Shown here: positions 56,606 through 64,000 of the stretch, one piece after another
How positions within the stretch are numbered: position 1 is the stretch's first letter
Layout: each line of letters begins with the position of its first letter
Source: Ampullaceana balthica
Lineage: Eukaryota > Mollusca > Gastropoda > Lymnaeidae
Direction of reading: 5' to 3'
Assembly: GCA_944989445.1 (NCBI GenBank)
Contig: CALYLW010000037.1
Coordinates: forward strand, 1,336,001 to 1,400,000
Length of the DNA: 64,000 nt
Notes under the pieces: generated by a model
What the model was told of the DNA's origin: nothing
Seen by the model: only the letters and a program-made list of their open reading frames with translations
The model's database searches: none
Program-made: the position numbers and the translations under genes

Positions 56606-57364
56606 TAGAAGATCATGGTCCCACTAAGACCACTAGTATCATGACAGATCTTGTAATGTTAATTACTATTATTGATTAAAATAACTAATATTTGATCCTG
56701 GGAGAATGACAAATATTGGGCGTTAGCAGAGTTTGGGGGTAACCACAGGTACCAACTTTGTAATGCTAATAAGGGTTGTTTTTGTTTATGATTTGTGACG
56801 AAAAACAACAACATACCACCAGCAAAACAATGGCTAGGATATTTTTGGTTTGAAATTTTTTCCTTTGCTGGATATTTGATTGATGTAAATAAAGAGGAAA
56901 GGAGCGTTGTATTTTCTATGATGATGATGACGTTTTTTTGATAACTAGGATGAGTAATGATAATGTACGTTTTGTGGTTAGAATTTGGGATCCGGGTGAC
57001 CTCGTGCCATTATTAAAATATGGATTGATGAGGTGTTTCTTATGTGTACCACCACAATTTTTGGTGATTATATAAGCATTTTTGCCCAAGGACACCTCAG
57101 GTAAAATTTTTAAGTATAAGGATATTTATTTACGATGATAGGATTCATGATTATGATGAAATATGTCACTTATGAGGATTATGTTTGTGATGATTAGAAG
57201 GTTGATTATGATTCACGGTTTATGATTATTAGTATATTTTGAGAATTTTTTTCATGATTATTATGTTTAACATGTCATAGCCATCTCAGGAGTATTTCAC
57301 TAAGTATTGAGAACATGCTTTGGGTATTGGCACGCATTAGGACCTCAGTATTAGGCACTTTATC
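56606..57364. other. Unassigned stretch after the coiled-coil frame
   Basis: No LTR, polypurine tract or gene recognised. ATGATTATGATGA-type runs are frequent near 57150-57240. A short stretch near 56970-57055 (WDPGDLVPLLKYGLMRCFLC) is protein-like but short. Confidence 0.4.
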
Positions 57365-59985
57365 TTGTTATTTAATATCTAGAATGTGACGCAGGCATCT
57401 CAAGTGAAAGCTATTAAGCTTGCACTCTTGGGATGTATAAGTTGTCCATGTCTCGCTCCCGTATAGCAGTGTACTAATGACGCAGGCTCTATAGACACAC
57501 AGTTTGGTTTTCTCTGTTAACTTGGTGTTTTGCCAGACCAGTTTGCTTAATATAGCCATTGTGGCAGCTGCCTTGCAAATTCTACTATTAATTTCTTCTT
57601 CAATGGACAATGTATTTGAGACATTGGAACCCAAGTAGGTGAATCTGTCCAGAATCTCCAATTTTTCATTGTCGATATTGATGGTAGGAGGAGGTTGTGT
57701 GTCTTGGGCCATGATGTTTGTCTTTTTCAAGCTGATTTGTAGAACAAATTCTTTGCAGGCATTGGAGAAGCTTGACACGAGTTGTTGCAAACCAGTTTCT
57801 GTGTGTGCTGTTAATGCCGCATCATCCGCAAAGAGTAGCTCACGAATTAGGATACCTGTTGTTTTGGTCTTGGCTCGGAGGCGGGCAGTGTTGAAAAGTC
57901 CTCCATCAGCTCTGGTGTGTAACAAGATTCCATTACTGCTATCCTTGAATGCATATCGAAGCAGTACAGAGAAGAATATTGCGAACAGTGTTGGTGCAAG
58001 TACACAACCTTTTTTAACTCCGCTGCTGACTGGAAAGGCTTCTGACGTAGCTCCATCGAACTGCACTGTGCCCTGCATGTTTTAATGTAACTGTGTGATG
58101 ATGGCGAGTAGGTGTGGGGGACAGCCGATTTTTACCAGGATTTGGAATAGCCCGTTGCGACTGACGAAATAAAAGGCTTTCGTAAGGTCCACAAAGACAA
58201 TGCATAGTGGCATCTGTTGCTCTCTGCATTTTTCCTGGAACTGCCGTATGGAGAACACCGTGTCGATGTTGGACCAACCAGCCCAGAAAACTCACTGAGA
58301 TTCTGGATAGACACGGGATGCTAGACTCTGTATACGTGTTAGTATGACACGGGTGAAGGCATTTCCTACAATACTAAGGAGTGAGATGCCGCGATAGTTA
58401 TTGCAGTCAATTATATCACCCTTGTTTTTATATAGTGTCACCATTTTTGCATCCTTTAGGTCTTGGGGGATATAGGCCTGCTTCCAGCATAGGGACAGAA
58501 GCTCGTGCAATGGCTGGAATAAAGCTATCTTGCCACTCTTTAGAGCTTCTGGTGGTATGCCATCATTCCCAGGGGCTTTTCCACAAGCTAGGCTGTTAAT
58601 TGATTTGCTCAGCTCTTCCTGTGTGGGCATGACATCAAGTTCTTCCATGAGTGGCATATCGGGGATGGCATCTAGAGCGGTGCTGGAGACTGTGGTAACT
58701 GTTGAGTACAGTTTCAGATAATGCTCAACCCACCGTTTTAGCTGTCCTGCCTGGTCTTGGATCATTTCTCCACTTTTGGACTTTAGGGGGACAACTTTGG
58801 ACGTCAAAGGGCCAGTTGCTCTTTTGATATTTTCGTACATGGATTTGGCATTGCGCATGTCTGCTGCTGATTGTATGCTGGAGCAGAGGTTAAGCCAGTA
58901 GGTATTGGCACATTGACGGGGCAACTTTTTGGGCCTGCGACTTTGCTGTTTTTAAGGCATGCAGTCTGTCGGGTGTGGGCGTTTCCTTGTAGGCCATAAG
59001 AGCTTTCCTTTTGGCTTCAGTGACGGGTTTCATCTTGTTCCAATATTCATCAAACCAAAAGTCCGTATTTTTGTGAGATTTCTTGCCAAAGGCATGCAAT
59101 GCTGATGTATAGATTGTGTCTCTGAGATGCGTCCATTTTTGGAGTCAATGGTGACGCATGGGGACGTCTTTGAGAGACCTTCCGTTACTTTGTCAGTAAA
59201 CATCTGAGTTTTCACAGGGTCTTTCATGCAGAAGGTGTTGATGCGTGGACATCCCTTTTTCTTGGTGTGGTACGAGTTTTTCCTCATAATTCGTACCTTG
59301 CTGATCACAAGGAAGTGATCCGTGTCGCAGTCGGCGCTGTGATAGCTGCGGTAGAGTAGGACGCTAGCTAGTTGTGCACGCCTGGTGATGATGAGGTCCA
59401 GCTGGTGCCATTGGCGCAATCGAGGGTGTCTCCAAGATCCTTGGTGTATATCCTTGCATTTGAAGAAAGTGTTGGTCACACACAAGCCTAGTGAGCAGCA
59501 CAGTTCCAGAAGCCTCTGTCCATTGTCATTTATCTTTCCTCTTCCAAAGAGTCCAAGGCATGTGGGCCAGGCTTCGTGGTCGCGCCCCACTCTAGCATTG
59601 AAATCTCCTAGGAGATAGATTGCCTAATCTTTGTGGAGGCTGGCTTTTGCCTGGTCTAAATCTCCATAGAACTGGTCTTTCTCTTCAGGGGCTGAACAGA
59701 GAGTTGAGGCATACACACTAAGAATGATTGCTGGGCCCGTAGCAGTTTTGAGTCTTAGAGTGATGATCCTCTCTGTGCCTGATGACGGGGGTTCAATGGA
59801 TGGTAGAAGGGTGTTCTTAACAACGAAACCTACACCATGCTGTCTTGGTTCATCTGTAGGTCTGCCTTGCAAGAAGAAGGTGTAATTAGCAACTTTTAGT
59901 GATCCGCTGTCTGGGAGCCTGGTCTCCTGAAGGCATGCGATGTCAATCTATAGCCTCTTGAGCAGGTCTATATATACTGCCTACA
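57365..59985 (-). pseudogene. LINE with endonuclease and RT, both ends truncated
   Basis: From right to left: an APE-type endonuclease beginning DIACLQETRLPDSGSLKVAN, then HGVGFVVKNT, LSVYASTLCSAPEEKDQFY, YLLGDFNARVGRDHEAW (catalytic DFN) and RLRQWHQLDLIITRR. A linker frame at 58890-59099 follows. RT blocks: GKAPGNDGIPPEALKSGK, NNYRGISLLSIVGNAFTR, IVFVDLTKAFYFVSR (motif A), FPVSSGVKKGCVLAPTLFA (motif B), LIRELLFADDAALTAHTE (intact ADD), FTYLGSNVSN and STLLYGSETW. It ends at HILDIK, 57368, so the C-terminal finger and 3' UTR are missing. Stops occur near 59623, 59100, 58290 and 58085. The missing tail type is present at 60735-61458. Confidence 0.88.
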
Positions 59986-59989
59986 ATAA

Positions 59990-60720
59990 GTGGTGCTGAA
60001 TTTGGTGTAACTATTTTACAAAAAAGCGGACTCTATATTAAAATTTTTATGGTGTAGTATTTTCATCAGCTATGATATTTTATTTGATTGCAAGTAGCAC
60101 TCCTCCATAATTGTCTGGTCTGTCTTTTCTAAAAATATTATAATAGCTGTTAAGAATTTCCGAGTTATATATGTTGGGGTTCAACCAAGTTTTAGAACCA
60201 GCAATTATGTCAGGTTCTTCTGTTTTTATAAGTAGCTCTAAATCTGGAATTTTATTTTTAATACTTTGGAAATTTATTATTAGTGTCTTGAGAATGTGTT
60301 GATTATTAGTATTATTAGATTGTTATGGTTATTTATATGTGTTTGTGTAGCAGATTTCATTTTATTTAGTGTGTTATTTATAATAGCATTAACAAAAACA
60401 CTGTAAGAGTTTGTGATGATCAGTTCCCTATAGTTAAACAAATCTGAACTGATTTTGGGGCAACACACAATGTATGCAGGGCCAAGATGCAAATTTATTT
60501 CCTAGGCCTATTGCTATGTACTTTGGTGTGTTAGTATGCAGGCATACAGTGTGGTACCATTCATTGCAAGTGTCACACTGAATGGCTCCTTGTTTGCTAG
60601 AGCATGTCTTAATACAAATTTGGCATTTAGATGATATTGGGCCTGGGTCTAAGTTCTATGTCACCGGAGAGGAGCAAAATAAAAATTAAGTGCTTTTGCC
60701 TATATCTACATGTTTTATGT
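59990..60720 (-). pseudogene. LINE 5' part: 2A-like motif, PHD-like finger, endonuclease start
   Basis: From right to left: HLIFILLLSGDIELRPRPN, a hydrophobic lead into a mutated 2A motif. It is followed in another frame by a Cys/His finger, KCQICIKTCSSKQGAIQCDT, CNEWYHTVCL and SWPCIHCV, spacing C-x2-C...C-x2-C-x4-H-x2-C...C-x2-C as in PHD fingers. Then comes the start of an APE-type endonuclease: LKTLIINFQSIKNKIPDLEL, IKTEEPDIIAGSKTWLNPNI, FRKDRPDNYGGVLLAIK. Stops separate the parts. The RT is absent because another LINE begins at 59985. This order is known from CR1/L2-type LINEs of invertebrates. Confidence 0.78.
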
Positions 60721-60734
60721 TTCCATTGTTTGAA

Positions 60735-61458
60735 GTTAGTTTCCTTTATTGTGCTTGTTGTTCGTCCCTCGTGATCGACGATGACCACTCTCATCATATT
60801 TGCTGGGCCGCCACGTGTGTTCTCTGGTGGCTTATTAACCCAATTTTTGCACGAAAGAGGCGTCCGCATGTCGGACAAGAGATAGAAGCGGTCCCTTCAG
60901 GTGGGTTTTGGTTACGTTCCTTTCTGGCTTGGCGTTTTAACTTGGCAGCCTGTTGTCTATTAGCTTCACAGACAGCTGCGCCATTCCATATCGTACAGCG
61001 CCAGTGGGCTTGGTTACTGGCTGCTGCTTCCCAGGAGTCATGTCCGATGTCGAAAGCCTTCAGAGCCATTTTAAGTGCGTCCTTGTAGCGCTTTCGTGGA
61101 CCTCCACGTGCTCTATGCCCTTCGGTAAGTTCACCATAGAAGAGCCTCTTTGGTAGGCGATGGTCGGGCATGCGCACTAGATGCCTTCCCAGCGTAGTTG
61201 GCTTTGCATGAGGATAGTGTGGATGCTGGGGAGTCCTGACCTGGCTAATATTTCGGTGTCTGGAACTTTTTCCTGCCATTTTATATTGATAATTTTTCTA
61301 AGGCTTTTGGTGTGGAAGTGGTTCAGCAACCTCGCATGGCGTTGGTATACAATCCAAGTTTCACATGCATATAATAAGGTGGGGAGCACTACAGCTCTGT
61401 ATACTTTTAATTTTGTTTGGGTGCTGAATCCCCTTCTGTTCCAGACACTGTCATGCAA
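60735..61458 (-). pseudogene. LINE 3' end with C2H2 finger and 3' UTR
   Basis: From right to left: GFSTQTKLKVYRAVVLPTLL, YACETWIVYQRHARLLNHFH, FHTKSLRKIINIKWQEKVPD, then after a frameshift near 61180 HLVRMPDHRLPKRLFYGELT, GGPRKRYKDALKMALKAFDI and the tail ISCPTCGRLFRAKIGLISHQ with RTHV, a complete C2H2 finger. It stops at 60794. The 3' UTR has GATCACGAGGGACGAACAAC near 60765. It corresponds to the part missing from 57365-59985, although the two are probably separate copies since 0.75 kb of another LINE lies between. Confidence 0.85.
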
Positions 61459-62944
61459 TCTACCGAACTTTATTGTGCTTAAGATAGAGGTGTAGTCAGT
61501 GTGCTTTGTTTTGTGGTGGTTTATAACTATTGATATACTAGTTTGTGATGCGGCGCCATGGCGCCTGCGGTGCCCCCTTTTTAAGGGTGCCTACTGCGCC
61601 CACCTTTTTCAAAAGCCCAACTAACTTGTCCTTGTATGATAAATACGTAATATTTAACGTTCTTAAATGTACACAAAGTATTTTATAAGTTTTTTTGTTT
61701 TTTTTTATTGCAAAAGCTTAAGTTAAGTATCCTTATATGATAAATATGAAATATTCCTGAAATGTACACAAAGTATGTAATATAATATTTTTTTACAGTG
61801 CTAATCACCACACGATTTTTAAAGTAACTTTAGAAAGCAGCGCCCAAAATTACTGCACCAAAAATAACTCTTATCGAACGTCCGCATGAAATTGTTCAAT
61901 TATTAATAATAGTGTGGAGGGTGTTTAATTTTAATCTGGAAACCAAAATGATTATCCAATTTTGTTAAAAAAGCAGAGTGATGTCCCTTAGCGTTTGGCT
62001 ACATAATTGAGCGTAAATATATATATGATGATTACTCTGATTTTTAGGATGTGTGTAGGTTGATGTAAATGCCCTTAGAAGTATTGTGGTTATTACTAAG
62101 ACTAAGATTAAAATCCTCATTTTCGGGTTAGGCTTGGTTTAAGAAGACAAGGCTTAAGATATTGTTATTATTACAATACTATTAGTTATGTATAATTTTG
62201 TTAAAGTGCATTTATTTGTTCTAATTTAAAAAGTTCAATTAAATTTAACTGTGAATCCATAAATTATGAATTCTACACCTAGTAATCTAAGTTACTTGGA
62301 AGGTTTATCTTTGCTTTTATTTCATGTAAACAGTTACAGTTAGGAGACTTCCAAATGAATAACAAAAACAAAAATGGCCGCCTACATATGCTATAGGGTG
62401 TAGTAATTTTAGTATAAAATATCATAGAATATACGAAATAATATTATTAAACAGCTAAAAAAAACTTATTTGGTTAATGAAAAATTAGTTGCGTGTTTTG
62501 AAAAGGATTTAGTATTATGAATTAGGAAAAATATATGAAAATATATGAAAACTTAGCTCTAGTAGAAATGCGTGACCGCTCAAAAACCGGAAGTCGTATC
62601 AGTATCAGCCCAAAATTCAAAGTCTGAATGCGTCGTCATATTTTTAAAGTAAAAATAGTAATTTAAATATCTTCTTATAGTATTGTTTTAAATAGCTTAG
62701 ACTTCGACCAAGATATTTTAAAGAAAATTTCATTTTTAGTTAAAAATAACTTCGACCTTACATTACAAAAACTAGTCAAGCTTAATTCTTCGTCCAAATA
62801 TTTTTTTAATTCAGGATAAAAATGCTACAATGTAATATAAAAACTTTAACAATTATTGATGAAAATTCCAAGAAGAGACACGTTGGGAATGTTACAAATT
62901 TACACTGTATAAGTTTCTAGAACACTTTCATCATTCTTTATTGA
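61459..62944. other. Spacer with a palindrome and Helitron-like debris
   Basis: GGCGCCATGGCGCC at 61552-61565 is a perfect 14-bp palindrome. GATAAATA(C/T)G-AATATT blocks near 61638 and 61738 repeat those at 22738. No gene recognised. Confidence 0.5.
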
Positions 62945-63450
62945 AGTAAAAAAAACAACCCGTAAAAAACCAAGTTTTTGACTATAAATCCTTTACGTAT
63001 GAGACGTAACTAAAAGAATGTTCATTATAACACGCAGCGCAAGACCATCCAAAAATACAAAATTGCAGTTGTGTCGTAAAACGTGTTTAATATAATGCGC
63101 ACCGATCAGGAATATGTTTATAAAAAGTGCTGTCAATAAAATACGCACCTTATTGCGCGTCAGAAAGGTTGTTCAATATAATACGCACCGCGACGCCCTA
63201 TCTCAAAAAATAGCATGATACATAGGAATAAATAAAATAATCTAAAAATTCAATAATTTAATTACAGTACATGCGATCGATCTGAAATTTTGATACATTG
63301 TTTTTATTATCGGTACAAAACTGCCTGCAAAATTTCCACTGGCTGGCTTACGAGCAAGTGGGTTAAAAATCGATCAAAAGTTTTGGCGACAAGGGCGGGC
63401 GGTCGGGCGGGCGGCCGCAGACACCACGAGTTAATATAAAGGATTTAAAA
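62945..63450 (+). repeat. Diverged single R490 copy
   Basis: It begins CCGTAAAAAACCAAGTTTTT and TGACTATAAATCCTTTACGT, and ends GTTAATATAAAGGATTTAAA. It has TGCGATCGATCTGAAATTTT and a GGGCGGGCGG block (reverse of the usual CCGCCCG). It contains three AATATAATGCGCACC-like repeats not seen in the other copies. Confidence 0.75.
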
Positions 63451-64000
63451 ATGCGAATGATATTAAATTTTTATTTTTTTAATGTAACATTAAATATTTT
63501 GAGAAATTACGCAGATGTAGTAAATGGTAATTTTGTTAATAAAAATACCAGAATAAGGTTAATTAAATTATAAATTTCATATAATCGGGTAATTTAACAT
63601 TATATACTAGCTTGCCCCACAAAATCCACAGACAACAGTTTTAACTAAGATTAATTTCATGTGTATCCCGATATATATATTTTAAAATTCTATAGTTATT
63701 ATTGTTTACATAAATATATGGAAAATGAAATACGGCCCCCACCCCTACCCCAAACAAATAGATTTAAGAAAAAATTTAGATTTTTATTGAAAACGTGTCT
63801 AGAGGCGTTAGCAAAACTCAGTGCAAAGCATGGGAAGAAAGACGCGAAATCAAAGATGCCAAAAGTTTGTAAATCGTACTTTAATTTAATGTCAGAAATC
63901 CTAGCTGCAGTTTTTTTAAAAAAGCGAAACAGCTATTGGTTAGGTATGTGTGAACATTTCCACTTGGCTAATCGATACACTCTGTGGCGAGTAAAGCCAA
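63451..64000. other. Unassigned window end
   Basis: AT-rich sequence without recognised genes. ACTAGCTTGCCCCACAAAAT near 63606 could be a reversed Helitron 3' terminus (CTAG followed by T on the minus strand), but no hairpin is clear. Confidence 0.35.

Noticed and set aside
55898..56616. Minus-strand Ser/Pro/Arg-rich frames
   Set aside because: They are antisense shadows of the repeated GDRGDFRGG coding region and its neighbour.

Overview
This is AT-rich animal nuclear DNA, most probably from a mollusc and perhaps a gastropod. The evidence is the repeat mix (Penelope-like elements, hAT transposons, Helitron-like elements with about 160-bp tandem cores, several LINE lineages, tRNA-derived SINEs), the spliced immunoglobulin/transmembrane exons with canonical GT-AG borders, and the absence of any operon-like gene order. 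The species assignment is inference. Most of the window is transposon sequence, much of it nested and decayed.

Layout. 0-10 kb: a MITE-like repeat, a 30-bp minisatellite, two broken LINEs and a BED-finger hAT element containing a second small hAT. 10-18 kb: a SINE, a Penelope-like element (PLE) whose 5' part is inverted, and a 3.4-kb Helitron-like element made almost wholly of about 20 tandem units. 18-27 kb: hAT-type repeats, Helitron ends lying in TA tracts, and two Helitrons carrying long GTT-rich tracts. 27-34 kb: arrays of a roughly 450-500-bp repeat, here called R490, one copy of which is split by a second PLE with a hammerhead-like motif, followed by a LINE split by a hAT element. 34-40 kb: the only host gene I can support, three minus-strand exons encoding an Ig domain split over two exons plus a transmembrane segment; a 1.95-kb hAT transposon with a perfect 8-bp target duplication sits in its intron. 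41-45 kb: a hAT element split by an L2/CR1-like LINE. 45-48 kb: a SINE and four tandem R490 copies. 48-53 kb: two LINEs, one split by a solo LTR and the other ended by an LTR element. 52.5-56.6 kb: an LTR, a tRNA-Pro-type primer site and a decayed Lys/Glu-rich coiled-coil reading frame ending in Arg/Gly repeats. 57-61.5 kb: three minus-strand LINE pieces, one with a mutated 2A-like motif and a PHD-like finger. 61.5-64 kb: diffuse repeats and one R490 copy.

How the parts relate: no pathway is encoded here. The biology visible is insertion history. Exact target duplications, interrupted reading frames and inverted segments give a relative order of events. Nearly all transposon reading frames carry stops or frameshifts; the best preserved are the 3' halves of the two PLE polyproteins. 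All coordinates of decayed elements are approximate unless a target duplication is cited.
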